This document shows, one piece after another, positions 24,735 to 35,181 of a stretch of DNA of 47,290 nucleotides. Both the position numbers and the translations under genes were made by a program. The stretch comes from Lysinibacillus sp. Lineage in GTDB: Bacteria > Bacillota > Bacilli > Bacillales_A > Planococcaceae. The stretch spans positions 1 through 47,290 of the forward strand of contig JAPSKP010000020.1 of assembly GCA_031181585.1 (NCBI GenBank), in the 5' to 3' direction. A model generated the notes under the pieces. It saw only the letters and a program-made list of their open reading frames with translations, ran no database searches and had not been told where the DNA came from. Every line of letters begins with the position of its first letter. Position 1 is the stretch's first letter.

Positions 24735-27700
24735 GTGTCACTACGTATCATTTCAGGACGCGCAGGCACGGGGAAAACGACGTTCATTCATGAGGAAATC
24801 GTACAGGATTTAAAAAATAATCCACTCGGAAACCCGATTTTCCTTATTGTGCCTGATCAAGTATCCTTTACGACCGAGTTTGAGATGACAAATAATTATG
24901 ATATACGAGGGATTATGCGGGCGCAGGTATTAACATTTAAGCGTCTGGCATGGTTCATTTTGCAGGAAACCGGAGGCATTGCGAAAGAACGAATCGACAG
25001 TTTTGGCTATCGCATGCTGCTCCGTAGAATACTAGAAGAACATAAAGAGGAGTTCAAGCTATTCAGACAAGCTGCTGGCAAACGGGGTTTTACACAGGAA
25101 GTGGAAATACTTCTGCGGGAATTCAGCCAGTATGATATTACAAGCGAGTCAATTGTGCCGCTTATTGAAGAGTTGGAACAAGCAAATGCCTCTCATACAT
25201 TGATTGCAAAGATGAAGGATTTCCAAATTATCTTACGGGAACTGGAGGAGCGAATCGGTGACGGTTATGTCGACGGGGAAGGATTCTATCCGCTTCTTGT
25301 CGAGCAATTAAAAAATTCCTCCCGAATCCATGATGCCCATGTGTATATCGATGGCTTTGTACTGTTCACAAAGCGCGAGTTTGCCATTGTCCAGCAGCTG
25401 CTTGCTTTGGCAAAGCGCGTTACGATTGTCCTTCCTTTTGAATCACCATTGGATATACAAGATACAGATGCCCTGTTTTACCGCGCAGCAATGTCCTATG
25501 ATAAATTACTTTCAGAAGCGATGCAGCTGGGAGTAGATATTGAGCCGCGTATTCACCTAGAAAAGAGTTACCGTTTTGAGAATGAAGATTTAAAACATGT
25601 TGAGCAAAATTTTCATGCGTCTGTTCCGGCAATAAAACAGTCACAGGGCTTCGTGCAGGTAATTGAAGGAACGAACCGGCGGGCAGAAATACAGGCGATT
25701 GCCCGGGAAATAACAAGACTTGTGCAAGAAGAGGGAATGCATTACCGGGATATTGGTATCATGTATCGACAAGCCGATGTATACGACCCTATTATCGCCA
25801 CAACATTTACACAATACGACATCCCATTTTTCTCCAATGAAAAGCGCCCTATGTTGCATCATCCACTGATTGAATTAACCCGCTCTGCTTTAGAAGTTGT
25901 CACATCAAACTGGCTGTATGAGCCGGTATTCCGCAGTGTGAAGACAGATTTATTCTTCCCAAAGGGGAGTAATGTCCATGAGATGCGCGAAAATATGGAT
26001 CAGCTTGAGAACTTCGTCATCGCTAAGGGGATTATCCGGGAACGCTGGAAGAAGGATGATTACTGGGAATATAGACGCTTCCGTACATTAGAAAAGCTAG
26101 GCTATGTGCAAAAAACAGCTGAGGAAAAAATGCAGCAGTTCCTGATAGAAATGCGGGATATCATTCGCACCCCGCTAGTTAAGCTGGAAAGCAAGCTGAA
26201 GAAGGCGGAAAATGGCCTCGCTATTGCTCAAGCAATCTATGAGTTTGTAGAAGGTCTGGAAGTTTATGAGAAACTAGATCGTTTAAAAGAACAAGAGCTT
26301 GAAAACGCTGAATATGAACAAGCAAACGAACATGACCAAGTCTGGGACGGCTGGGTGAATGTGCTCGATCAGTTTGTGCTGATGTTCGGAGATCAAAAAA
26401 TTCCCCTTGAAGAGGCCCTCCAATTGCTGGAAGAGGGATTTGATTCATTGAAGTTTTCCAGCATTCCACCGAGCATTGATGAAGTGACAGTTTCAACACT
26501 CGATGCTTCGCGCTTTGATAACAAGAAGGCGATTTTTGTCATCGGGGTCAATGATGGTATATACCCTCAGCGTATAGATAAAGAAGGGCTTCTTAGTGAT
26601 GCAGAGCGTGAGAATTTTGATGCGGTGCATTATGAGTTGGCACCAAATTCCAAAAGCAAGCTATTTCATGAAGCGTTTTTAATCTATCGGGCGATTTCCT
26701 CACCGACAGATCGGCTTTACTTGACGTTTGCTAGTGCTGATGAAGAAGGCAAAGGGCTTCTTCCTTCGCTTTACATCAGCCGGATGACCAAGCTGTTTGA
26801 AGGAATGCCTTACAACCGGGTGTTTATTGATCCGGTTGAGGAACTTAATCACCAGAATGCCATTCACTATTTGCGTCATCCGTCTCCATCTATTGCCTAT
26901 TTGACGATGCAATTAAAGTATGCGGATATTTTGAAGAAGCCGCTTGAACCGATTTGGGCGGCGCTCCAGGCATTTTATGATCGAGACCCTTATTGGAAAT
27001 CCATTCTGCAGAAGGTTTCTAGGCCGATTTATGAGAAGAATGCAGCAGAAACGTTGACGAAGGAAAATACGGCAGGGTTATATGGGGACGAGCTGTCAGC
27101 TAGTGTCTCGCGTATTGAAAAATTCTATAGCTGTCCTTTTGCGCATTTTACAACATACGGTCTAGGGTTGGAAGAACGCCAGCAGTACAAGCTGGAATCC
27201 TTTGCGATGGGAGATTTATTCCACGAAGCACTGCGCACTATTTTAACGACTGGGGATATGCCGCCGAAAACATACGGAGAGTGTTTGGAGAAGGCAAGAG
27301 ATACAGTTAATCCGCTTGTTGCGGTATTTTCCTACAATATTTTAGACAGCACCTCCCGGTATATGTATATCAAGGAAAAGCTGATTCGTATTGTGGCACG
27401 GACATTATATGCATTGACACAGCAGGCCCAGTATTCGAAATTCAAGCCGATTGCTCATGAAAAGCCGTTCGGCAAGTTCGATCAGAAGTCAACGAAGGAA
27501 GAAGAAAAGCCGTTATCTGCTTTAGAGCTGCAGCTTCGCCATAATCGTAAAATGGTGCTGCGCGGACAAATAGACCGTATAGATGCCTATGATGATGGTG
27601 ATAAGGTGCACTTGCGTGTAGTAGATTACAAATCATCTCGCCACATGGTTAGCTTAAACGAAGTGTATCATGGATTGTCCTTGCAGCTACTCACTTATTT

Positions 27701-28265
27701 GGATGTGGCCCTGCGGAATGTCGATGAACTATTGCCCAATGAAAATAAGGAAGTACTCGTATCACCGGCAGGCATGCTATATGTGCATGTGCATGATCCG
27801 CTGCTTTCCTTCCAGGACCTTGTAGATGTGAATGTACAGGAGTTAAAACGCCTGGAAGAATACCGTATGTCCGGTTTAGTGACGACGAATGAAAAAGTGC
27901 TGACGGCTATGGATGAGACACTTGAAAATCGTGGAGATTCAAAGGTTATCAAGGTTGGGATGACAAAGAAGGACGGCTCATTTAAAAAGGGTTCTATTGT
28001 TATTGAGGATGAACTGTTACCGACACTGCAGCAGTTTGTTCTTGAAAAGCATAAAGAAGCAGGCAATGAAATTTTTGAAGGAAAGACATCAATTACACCG
28101 TACCGTCTACAACAAAAGACGGCTTGCGAGTATTGCAACTTTAAATCAGTTTGTCAATTCGATCCAAGCGATGGCTCTCAGGGATATAGGGATTTACCAA
28201 AGCTTGAAAAGCAAGAAGTCATGCAGCAAATTCAGAAGGAGTGTGGTATAGATGGCTACGAGTGA
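24735..28265 (+). CDS. addB: ATP-dependent helicase/deoxyribonuclease subunit B
   Basis: The 1176-residue AddB subunit of the AddAB (RexBA) nuclease that resects DNA ends for recombination. It has an N-terminal Walker A (GRAGTGKT, residues 8-15), a degenerate helicase fold that recognises the Chi sequence, and a C-terminal RecB-type nuclease with RVVDYKSSRH. The four cysteines that hold the 4Fe-4S staple are Cys800, Cys1131, Cys1134 and Cys1140, matching B. subtilis C801, C1121, C1124 and C1130 in spacing. Start: AAGGGGG ends only one base before ATG 24729, so GTG 24735 with a seven-base gap is preferred. The gene overlaps addA by 14 bases. Confidence 0.96.
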   Translation: MSLRIISGRAGTGKTTFIHEEIVQDLKNNPLGNPIFLIVPDQVSFTTEFEMTNNYDIRGIMRAQVLTFKRLAWFILQETGGIAKERIDSFGYRMLLRRILEEHKEEFKLFRQAAGKRGFTQEVEILLREFSQYDITSESIVPLIEELEQANASHTLIAKMKDFQIILRELEERIGDGYVDGEGFYPLLVEQLKNSSRIHDAHVYIDGFVLFTKREFAIVQQLLALAKRVTIVLPFESPLDIQDTDALFYRAAMSYDKLLSEAMQLGVDIEPRIHLEKSYRFENEDLKHVEQNFHASVPAIKQSQGFVQVIEGTNRRAEIQAIAREITRLVQEEGMHYRDIGIMYRQADVYDPIIATTFTQYDIPFFSNEKRPMLHHPLIELTRSALEVVTSNWLYEPVFRSVKTDLFFPKGSNVHEMRENMDQLENFVIAKGIIRERWKKDDYWEYRRFRTLEKLGYVQKTAEEKMQQFLIEMRDIIRTPLVKLESKLKKAENGLAIAQAIYEFVEGLEVYEKLDRLKEQELENAEYEQANEHDQVWDGWVNVLDQFVLMFGDQKIPLEEALQLLEEGFDSLKFSSIPPSIDEVTVSTLDASRFDNKKAIFVIGVNDGIYPQRIDKEGLLSDAERENFDAVHYELAPNSKSKLFHEAFLIYRAISSPTDRLYLTFASADEEGKGLLPSLYISRMTKLFEGMPYNRVFIDPVEELNHQNAIHYLRHPSPSIAYLTMQLKYADILKKPLEPIWAALQAFYDRDPYWKSILQKVSRPIYEKNAAETLTKENTAGLYGDELSASVSRIEKFYSCPFAHFTTYGLGLEERQQYKLESFAMGDLFHEALRTILTTGDMPPKTYGECLEKARDTVNPLVAVFSYNILDSTSRYMYIKEKLIRIVARTLYALTQQAQYSKFKPIAHEKPFGKFDQKSTKEEEKPLSALELQLRHNRKMVLRGQIDRIDAYDDGDKVHLRVVDYKSSRHMVSLNEVYHGLSLQLLTYLDVALRNVDELLPNENKEVLVSPAGMLYVHVHDPLLSFQDLVDVNVQELKRLEEYRMSGLVTTNEKVLTAMDETLENRGDSKVIKVGMTKKDGSFKKGSIVIEDELLPTLQQFVLEKHKEAGNEIFEGKTSITPYRLQQKTACEYCNFKSVCQFDPSDGSQGYRDLPKLEKQEVMQQIQKECGIDGYE

Positions 28266-31200
28266 AGCGCAAAAGACAAAATGGACTCCAGAACAGCAAC
28301 TTGCGATTGATTCGAATGGCCGGGATATTCTAGTAGCTGCTGCAGCGGGTTCAGGGAAGACGGCCGTACTGATTGAACGATTAATCCAGAAAGTACTGGA
28401 TAAGGATAATCCGGTCGACGTAGATCAATTACTTGTCGTGACGTTTACTAACGCATCGGCTGCTGAAATGCGCAGCCGTATGGCGGAGGCATTGGAAAAA
28501 GAAATTGCAAAGGCACCCGACAGCAGGTTTCTGCGCCGCCAGCTGAGCCTGATTGGAAAAGCTCAGATTTCTACCTTGCACTCTTTCTGTCTGACGATTT
28601 GCCGGCAGTATGCTTATATGATCGATTTAGACCCCGGCTTCCGTATTGCCAGTCAGGATGAAGTTTCACTGCTTCGGGATGATGTATTGATGAATGTGCT
28701 TGAACGCGCATATGGCGGGCTGGAGGAAACAATCAGCCTCGAAGAAATGTATACACTTGTTGATAGTTTTACATCTGACCGAAGCGACCAGCAAATTGAA
28801 CAGCTGGTGGATAAATTATATGAAATGTCACGTGTTCAGCCGGCACCGTATGAATGGTTAAAAGCGTTGCCGAATGCTTATGATATTCCAGCGGATACAA
28901 AGGTAGACGAGCTGTTTTTCATCGATGAAGTGAAAGCTGCATTAGTGAATGAAGTGATGATGGCTAAAAACCGCATTGATGAAATGAATTCCTATGCAAA
29001 CGAGGCATATGGTCTCCAAAGCTATGTAAAGGTTATTGAGGCAGATAAAATGCTTCTGAATACACTGCTTCTTGCATTGCAAGAAGGAACATGGCAGGAA
29101 GTGTATGAGCTGCTTAGCAACCTAAAATGGGCGACGATGCCAAGGTTAGGTAAAAATGATGATTTCGATGAAGCAGCAAAGGAAAAGGCAATGAAGCTTC
29201 GTAACAGCGCGAAGGACATCATTACAAAAAAGATCAAGACACCTTACTTTTCACGTTCCCCTGAGCGGTTGCTAGAAGAAATGCGAATGATGAAGCCGAT
29301 TATTGAAACGCTTGTTCATTTGACAATTGTTTATAGTGAAGCATTCAAAGCAGCTAAACTGGAAAAGGGCCTGGTGGACTTTTCAGACTTAGAGCATTAT
29401 GCGCTGGAGATTTTGACGGATGAAGATAGAAATCCATCAACTGTAGCGAAAGATTTCCAAGAACGATTTAAAGAAGTGCTTGTCGATGAATATCAGGACG
29501 TGAACATGCTGCAGGAGACTATTCTCCAGCTTGTGAAAACAGGGGATACAGAAAACGGCAACATGTTTATGGTAGGAGACGTGAAACAGTCAATATATGC
29601 TTTCCGTCTTGCGGAGCCCCGCCTTTTCATGGACAAGTATAAACAGTTCCAGCTATCTACAGAGGATGATGTACAAACCGGATTGAAAATAGATTTAAAT
29701 GCGAACTTCCGCAGTCGTAAGGAAGTATTAACTAGTACAAACCATGTATTTGAGCAGCTGATGGATGAAGCGGTCGGAGAAATAAATTATGACGAAAAAG
29801 CCGCATTGAAATTCAAGGCCAGCTATAACGAAAAGAATGTCCCAGTAGAGCTTGTTTTGCTGAACGGTGGGGATAACGTTTCGGACGCTGCTCCTTGGGA
29901 CGGGGAAGAAGTAGATTTAGAGGCGGAAGAACTAGAAAGCTTACAAACCTCCCAGCAGGAGGCGCGTTATATGATTAGCCGCATCCAGCAGCTGGTAGAG
30001 GAGGAATATCCCGTATTCAATCCGAAAGACGGTACGACACGCCCCATTCGGTACAGTGATATTGTCATCCTCATGCGTTCAATGACATGGGCTTCGGAGC
30101 TGTCAGAAGAGTTTAAGGCGGCTGGTATACCGTTATATGCTGAATCGTCAAAAGGTTACTTTGATGCGCTCGAAGTGATGATTATGCTTAATTTACTAAA
30201 GGTAATCGACAACCCATACCAGGATATCCCGCTTGTGTCTGTCTTACGTGCACCATTTATCGGTCTAACGGAAAACGAACTTGCGGAAATCCGCCTTGCA
30301 GAACGTAATGTGCCATTCTATCAGGCATTGAAAACTTATTTGCAGCAGGCAACGGGCAATATTCATCCAGAGACATTAAGAAAGCTTGAAAAGTTTTTGG
30401 AGCATCTTCGAACTTGGCGTGCCGAGGCACGAAGAGGTCCGTTAGCTGATTTAATCTGGGATATTTATTTAAAAACGAATTACTATGAAATGGTCGGAGC
30501 AATGGCAAACGGCAAGCAGCGCCAGGCGAATCTTCGGGCACTGCATGACCGTGCACTAGCTTATGAAAAAACGTCCTTCCGCGGGCTGTTCCGGTTCCTG
30601 CGCTTCATCGACCGAATGAAGTCACGCGGGGACGATTTAGGAATCGCCAAATCGATCGGGGAAGCGGATAACGTAGTCCGGCTGGTGACAATTCACTCGT
30701 CTAAAGGATTAGAATTTCCGGTTGTGTTTGTCGCAGGTCTTGGGCGGCAGTTTAATATGATGGATTTCCACGGCTATTATTTATTTGATCAGGATTTTGG
30801 AATGGCAGTAAAGGCTGTCCATCCACAGGACCGGGTTATGTATACTTCCTTGCCATATTTAGCGCTGAAAAATAAGCGGGTAGCGAAAATGAAGGCTGAA
30901 GAAATGCGGATTCTTTATGTAGCAATGACCCGGGCGAAGGAAAAGCTGATTCTAGTCGGCTCTGTAAATGATTGGGACGATACGCTGAAAAAATGGAGCG
31001 AGGTTCAAGAGCTGCCGGAGGATGCCATATTGCCGAATCATATACGGGCAGGTGCTAAAAATTATCTGGATTGGATAGGTCCAGCAGTAGCGCGTCATGA
31101 GGATTTCAAACCTCTTCTTGTAGATGAGGAGGAAAGCGCTGAGGTCATTACAGACTTTTTGTGGAAAGTTGAGGTTGTTCCAAGCGGCCGCTATATCCAG

Positions 31201-31977
31201 AAAAAGCTTGGCGAGAGAGAAGATGACGAGGTGCTAATTGAGCAGCCTGAAGTAGATGAGGCGCTTGTCAATGAATTGACAAAGCGCTTTACGACAGTGT
31301 ACCCGTATATGGAGGCTGTGAACAAAAAATCAAAGACCTCTGTTTCGGAAATTAAACGTTATGAAGCGATGCAGCGGGCAGAAGAACAAGACCCGCCATT
31401 TAACCTTTTGAAACAATCAAGCAAGGGACTCATCCGTAGACCGATGTTTATACAGGAAAAGAAATTATCGGGAACAGAAAGAGGAACCGTTGTGCATACA
31501 GTCATGCAGCATGTACCACAGCAAGGGTTTGAAAGCATTGAGCAGGCAAATATATTTTTAAATAGTTTAGTAGAACGCCAGCTTCTCCATCAGCGAGAAG
31601 CAGAGGCGATCGATATGGAAGATGTCATGAAATTCTTTGTATCATCTATCGGTGAACGATTCAAACAGGCAGTATTTATGCTTCGCGAAGTACCATTTAC
31701 GTTGAGCCGGACAGACCGAGAAGGAGATGCACAAATTGTGCAGGGAATCATCGACTGCTTGTTTAAAGATCAAGATGGTCGCTGGGTGCTGCTGGATTAT
31801 AAAACGGATCGGATTAGACCACCGTTTAACCAAGAACCGGCACTAACAAAAGAAATGCAGGATCGTTATAGCCTTCAGCTGGCTATTTATGAGGAAGCGA
31901 TCCAGACAATCAATCAAATACAAATTGATGAGCGTCTTCTCTATCTTTACGATATTGGAGAAGTACTGGCGATTTAA
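28252..31977 (+). CDS. addA: ATP-dependent helicase/nuclease subunit A
   Basis: The 1241-residue AddA subunit: a UvrD-type helicase fused to a RecB-family nuclease. Walker A is AAAGSGKTAVL near residue 33. Further helicase motifs are TFTNASAAEMRSR, VDEYQDVN, GDVKQSIYAFR and TIHSSKGLEFP, and VAMTRAKEKL is motif VI. The C-terminal nuclease motif is LLDYKTD with Asp1182 and Lys1184, close to B. subtilis D1172. With AddB it unwinds and degrades double-strand ends until Chi, feeding RecA. Its ribosome binding site AAGGAG lies within addB and the start overlaps the addB stop. The downstream sbcDC of B. subtilis is absent. Confidence 0.97.
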   Translation: MATSEAQKTKWTPEQQLAIDSNGRDILVAAAAGSGKTAVLIERLIQKVLDKDNPVDVDQLLVVTFTNASAAEMRSRMAEALEKEIAKAPDSRFLRRQLSLIGKAQISTLHSFCLTICRQYAYMIDLDPGFRIASQDEVSLLRDDVLMNVLERAYGGLEETISLEEMYTLVDSFTSDRSDQQIEQLVDKLYEMSRVQPAPYEWLKALPNAYDIPADTKVDELFFIDEVKAALVNEVMMAKNRIDEMNSYANEAYGLQSYVKVIEADKMLLNTLLLALQEGTWQEVYELLSNLKWATMPRLGKNDDFDEAAKEKAMKLRNSAKDIITKKIKTPYFSRSPERLLEEMRMMKPIIETLVHLTIVYSEAFKAAKLEKGLVDFSDLEHYALEILTDEDRNPSTVAKDFQERFKEVLVDEYQDVNMLQETILQLVKTGDTENGNMFMVGDVKQSIYAFRLAEPRLFMDKYKQFQLSTEDDVQTGLKIDLNANFRSRKEVLTSTNHVFEQLMDEAVGEINYDEKAALKFKASYNEKNVPVELVLLNGGDNVSDAAPWDGEEVDLEAEELESLQTSQQEARYMISRIQQLVEEEYPVFNPKDGTTRPIRYSDIVILMRSMTWASELSEEFKAAGIPLYAESSKGYFDALEVMIMLNLLKVIDNPYQDIPLVSVLRAPFIGLTENELAEIRLAERNVPFYQALKTYLQQATGNIHPETLRKLEKFLEHLRTWRAEARRGPLADLIWDIYLKTNYYEMVGAMANGKQRQANLRALHDRALAYEKTSFRGLFRFLRFIDRMKSRGDDLGIAKSIGEADNVVRLVTIHSSKGLEFPVVFVAGLGRQFNMMDFHGYYLFDQDFGMAVKAVHPQDRVMYTSLPYLALKNKRVAKMKAEEMRILYVAMTRAKEKLILVGSVNDWDDTLKKWSEVQELPEDAILPNHIRAGAKNYLDWIGPAVARHEDFKPLLVDEEESAEVITDFLWKVEVVPSGRYIQKKLGEREDDEVLIEQPEVDEALVNELTKRFTTVYPYMEAVNKKSKTSVSEIKRYEAMQRAEEQDPPFNLLKQSSKGLIRRPMFIQEKKLSGTERGTVVHTVMQHVPQQGFESIEQANIFLNSLVERQLLHQREAEAIDMEDVMKFFVSSIGERFKQAVFMLREVPFTLSRTDREGDAQIVQGIIDCLFKDQDGRWVLLDYKTDRIRPPFNQEPALTKEMQDRYSLQLAIYEEAIQTINQIQIDERLLYLYDIGEVLAI

Positions 31978-32016
31978 TGAAGATACTGACATAAAGAAGT
32001 AATTTCAGACTAGCAA

Positions 32017-32054
32017 AAAGCGAAGTTGTTAAACATACACAACTTCGCTTTTAT
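32017..32054 (+). terminator. Terminator of addBA
   Basis: AAAGCGAAGTTGT (32017-32029) pairs with ACAACTTCGCTTT (32039-32051), with a T-rich tail. Confidence 0.88.
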
Positions 32055-32239
32055 GTTTTTCTAGAAAAAGGCGAATCTAATTAAATGAATTCATCTTTAT
32101 ATTTTAAATTAATTTTTATCCCAGCTGCTTTTTATTATTTCCTCCTATAAAAATGGAATATTTTTATCAAATGACCAGTGGGTATTCGAAATGTCCGCGA
32201 TGTATTGTAAGATAGAGGAAGAGTAGAGGAGGGCTTTAT

Positions 32240-33412
32240 TTGAATTTTCAACCAACACAATTGAATGAACGTGTGACAACAATTGATATCATACGCGGGT
32301 TCAGCCTGCTGGGAATTTTACTGGTCAACATATTTGGCTTCTATCTGCCCCAGCCTTATATTTCTCTAAATGATTGGTTCACAGAGGCAGTCGATATTAT
32401 TTGGCACCAGGTGCTGGATATATATGTACAAAGTAGTTTTTATCCGTTATTTTCAATGTTATTCGGGTATGGTTTAGCAATGCAGTACATGAAAGCGCAG
32501 CAAAAGGGTACAAATTTTTATAAATTCGCCCCAAAACGTCTAATCATACTATTGATTATCGGACTTATGCATGCTTTTCTCATATGGTGGGGAGATATCA
32601 TTGCCATGTATGCTTTTTGCGGCTTTTTTGTGCTGGCGCTCATCCGCTGTAATAGCTGGGTGCTGCTAGCGATCAGCCTACTGCTGCAGGGGATTATTCA
32701 CGGGCTGTATTTATTAATGTTCAGCTTAAGCGGCATGATAAACGAAGAAATGAGCGGAACAGCGGTGGATATTCAAAGTGTGCAGAATGCGGTGACAGCC
32801 TATTCCACAGGCGGCTACATGGAAGCATTTATACAGCGTTTACATGATTTATCCTTGCAGATGAGTGTGAGCATGTGGTTTAGTTCATTGTTTATTATTT
32901 TACCATTTATGCTCATGGGTGCAGCAGCGGCAAAATGGCGTCTTATCGAACGCGCTAAAGAGTTGAAAGGCCTCTGGATTTTTCTAGCTATTGCATTTAC
33001 GGCAGCGGGCTTACTCATTAAAAGTGCACCGAGCAATTTTTCTTATACGTATTTACTATACTATTTAAAAGTTTATGTAGGCGGCCCCATGTTATCGGTA
33101 GGCTATATCGCCATTGTTGTCCTGCTCTGCATGTTTCCTCTCCTATTAAAGGGACTATCGCCGATTGCTAAAATAGGCCGTATGTCCATGACGATGTACA
33201 TCCTGCAATCAGTTATCTGTACAACCCTTTTTTATAATTATGGGTTTGGACTTTACGGTAAAATCGATGTACCAACAGCCGTGTATATTGTACTGGGAAT
33301 CTATGCGATTCAGGTGATTATTGCGGAGCTTTGGTTATCCAAATTCAAACAGGGCCCGCTTGAAGCAGCAGTGAAGAGATTAACTTATGGAAAAATGTAT
33401 TCGGAAAAGTAA
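32240..33412 (+). CDS. DUF418-family polytopic membrane protein
   Basis: A 390-residue membrane protein. The N-terminal RVTTIDIIRGFSLLGILLVN and the C-terminal DUF418 block (PIAKIGRMSMTMYILQSVIC, then YNYGFGLYGKID) place it with YeiB/YxaH/YrkO-type proteins related to acyltransferase-3-like membrane proteins. Hydrophobic segments are spread along the length, about eight to ten in all. The substrate is unknown. The start is TTG 32240 because AGAGGAGGG lies six bases before it and no ATG fits. The gene stands alone after the addBA terminator and is followed by yisK about 58 bases later without a clear terminator, so the two may be co-transcribed. Confidence 0.82.
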   Translation: MNFQPTQLNERVTTIDIIRGFSLLGILLVNIFGFYLPQPYISLNDWFTEAVDIIWHQVLDIYVQSSFYPLFSMLFGYGLAMQYMKAQQKGTNFYKFAPKRLIILLIIGLMHAFLIWWGDIIAMYAFCGFFVLALIRCNSWVLLAISLLLQGIIHGLYLLMFSLSGMINEEMSGTAVDIQSVQNAVTAYSTGGYMEAFIQRLHDLSLQMSVSMWFSSLFIILPFMLMGAAAAKWRLIERAKELKGLWIFLAIAFTAAGLLIKSAPSNFSYTYLLYYLKVYVGGPMLSVGYIAIVVLLCMFPLLLKGLSPIAKIGRMSMTMYILQSVICTTLFYNYGFGLYGKIDVPTAVYIVLGIYAIQVIIAELWLSKFKQGPLEAAVKRLTYGKMYSEK

Positions 33413-33469
33413 GGAAATTTATGAAATTTTGCGGTATGATGAAGAAAAAAGAAGGAGCGCTTGTACACT

Positions 33470-34372
33470 ATGAAACTATTATCGTTTAAGCTAGACGGAC
33501 AAGTAAAATTCGGACCAAAAGTGAAAAAAGAAGATGCAGTCTGGGACGTATTAAAAATTCAGGAAGAATTGAACGTCCTTCCAACCTTCCCGTCTACAAT
33601 TATTGACGGTATCTCTCTAGGATTTGATTTTGTAGAGCAGACACGTAAATTAGTGGAAGCAGCACTTACAAGTGAGAAGGCAGATGCTTTTAAGTATACA
33701 TTTTCAGAAATCGAATGGCTTTCTCCAATTCCGCGTACACCGAAAAATATTTTGTGCGTAGGGAAAAATTATAATGAGCATGCTATTGAAATGGGGGCTG
33801 AAAAGGCACCGGAAAATATTATGTTATTTACAAAATCCCCGACTGCTATCGCAGCGGATGAAGCGACATTACCGATTCATGCAGATAAAACGGATTCCCT
33901 CGATTATGAAGGGGAGCTGGCGGTAGTAATCGGCAAGCGAGGTCAGAATATCCCGAAAGCAATGGCTTATGACTATATTTTTGGTTATACAATCGGCAAT
34001 GATTTATCAGCAAGGGATGTACAGTACCGTCATCAGCAATTCTTCTTAGGGAAAAGTCTGGATGGTACATGTCCACTTGGACCTTATCTTGTATCAAAAG
34101 ATGAAATTCCAGATCCTCAAAATCTAACAATTGTAACAAAAGTGAACGGGGAAATACGCCAGAACGGCTCGACAAAGGATATGATGTTCCCAGTAGCGGA
34201 TATCATCTCGATTGTTTCCCAATATGTAACGCTTGAACCGGGGGATGTTATCCTAACGGGCACGCCTGAAGGAGTAGGGAAGGCTATGAACCCACCGCAA
34301 TTCCTGAAGGCAGGGGACGAAGTGAAGATTTCGATTGAAGGAATCGGTACATTGGCAAACCGTTTTGCCTAA
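33470..34372 (+). CDS. yisK: YisK-like fumarylacetoacetate hydrolase family protein
   Basis: A 300-residue cytoplasmic enzyme. The FAH core is visible: ILCVGKNYNEHAIEMG, then LDYEGELAVVIGK with the metal-binding glutamates, GYTIGNDLSARDVQ, GKSLDGTCPLGPYLV and TGTPEGVGKAM. It follows B. subtilis YisK along its length (301 residues). That protein is described as an oxaloacetate decarboxylase that also interacts with the Mbl cytoskeleton; the equivalent activity here is inferred. The start ATG 33470 gives MKLLSFKLDG; AAGGAG ends 12 bases before it, while TTG 33461 has too short a gap. The addA-yisK-yisL proximity also occurs in B. subtilis. Confidence 0.9.
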   Translation: MKLLSFKLDGQVKFGPKVKKEDAVWDVLKIQEELNVLPTFPSTIIDGISLGFDFVEQTRKLVEAALTSEKADAFKYTFSEIEWLSPIPRTPKNILCVGKNYNEHAIEMGAEKAPENIMLFTKSPTAIAADEATLPIHADKTDSLDYEGELAVVIGKRGQNIPKAMAYDYIFGYTIGNDLSARDVQYRHQQFFLGKSLDGTCPLGPYLVSKDEIPDPQNLTIVTKVNGEIRQNGSTKDMMFPVADIISIVSQYVTLEPGDVILTGTPEGVGKAMNPPQFLKAGDEVKISIEGIGTLANRFA

Positions 34373-34412
34373 AAGAGTTAATGTTCTTTCAATAATATTA
34401 ATAAAAACAGAA

Positions 34413-34445
34413 GGGCAAGGCTGAGCAATCAGCTTTGCTCTTTTT
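34413..34445 (+). terminator. Terminator after yisK
   Basis: GGGCAAGGCTGA (34413-34424) pairs with TCAGCTTTGCTC (34429-34440) with two wobbles around a GCAA tetraloop, followed by TTTTT. Confidence 0.88.
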
Positions 34446-34655
34446 CTATCAGAAAAAGTTTTAGGTTAGAGAAATAGGATATTATCTCTTACTGCTGTAA
34501 AGAATGCATCATGTGCAATTTTCTTATTTTCTAAGTCTTCATTCTGACAAATTTGTTATATAGGAAGGGTTTATATAAACGAATTCATTGAATACGCGGG
34601 CTTTGGCATGGTAGGATATTGCATGTAGAGAAAAAATAGAAGGTGGGAACAATAA

Positions 34656-35039
34656 ATGGACTTTTTAACAAGCAGCACACACCTGCATCTTACAACGTGG
34701 ATCATTGCATTGATTCTATTTTTCATCGCTGCTGTTTCAGCGAAGAAGCTTACAGGTGTACACATGGTATTACGTGTCTTCTACATTCTGATTATTATCA
34801 CAGGGGGCGCTTTATTTCTTGAGCACCGTGATACAATTGCAGCCATGAATGATGGCAGCGGAATGACGTATGACATGAAAGTATTATTTGGTATTCTTGT
34901 AATTGGCTTTATGGAAATGATTCTAGCTCGTAAAAATAAAGGAAAATCGGTTAATATTTTCTGGGTATTATTCGCCATCGTATTTTTAGTGACATTATAC
35001 TTAGGCTTAAGCGGCGGAATTGGCTGGGATTTATTCTAA
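34656..35039 (+). CDS. yisL: YisL-like UPF0344 membrane protein
   Basis: A 127-residue protein with four TM segments (about 13-29, 39-55, 75-90 and 98-120). It matches B. subtilis YisL: THLHLTTWIIALILFF, then VLRVFYILIIITGG and a GFMEMILARKNK segment. Function is unknown. AAGGTGGGA precedes ATG 34656. Its neighbour yisK is also conserved in B. subtilis. It ends in its own terminator and starts after the yisK terminator, so it is transcribed separately. Confidence 0.88.
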   Translation: MDFLTSSTHLHLTTWIIALILFFIAAVSAKKLTGVHMVLRVFYILIIITGGALFLEHRDTIAAMNDGSGMTYDMKVLFGILVIGFMEMILARKNKGKSVNIFWVLFAIVFLVTLYLGLSGGIGWDLF

Positions 35040-35045
35040 TCAAAA

Positions 35046-35080
35046 GGCTTTGGAGATGTAGGTATCTTCAAAGCTTTTTT
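35046..35080 (+). terminator. Terminator after yisL
   Basis: GGCTTTGGAGAT (35046-35057) pairs with ATCTTCAAAGCT (35064-35075) with two wobbles, flanked by an A run and a T run. Confidence 0.85.
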
Positions 35081-35181
35081 CTTTGCAGTGGTTTTTCCTA
35101 CATATTTAATAGGAAAAAGATTATTAATCTACAATAATATTCACACCATAATAATTAGCGGTATTATAAGTCGGAGACTAA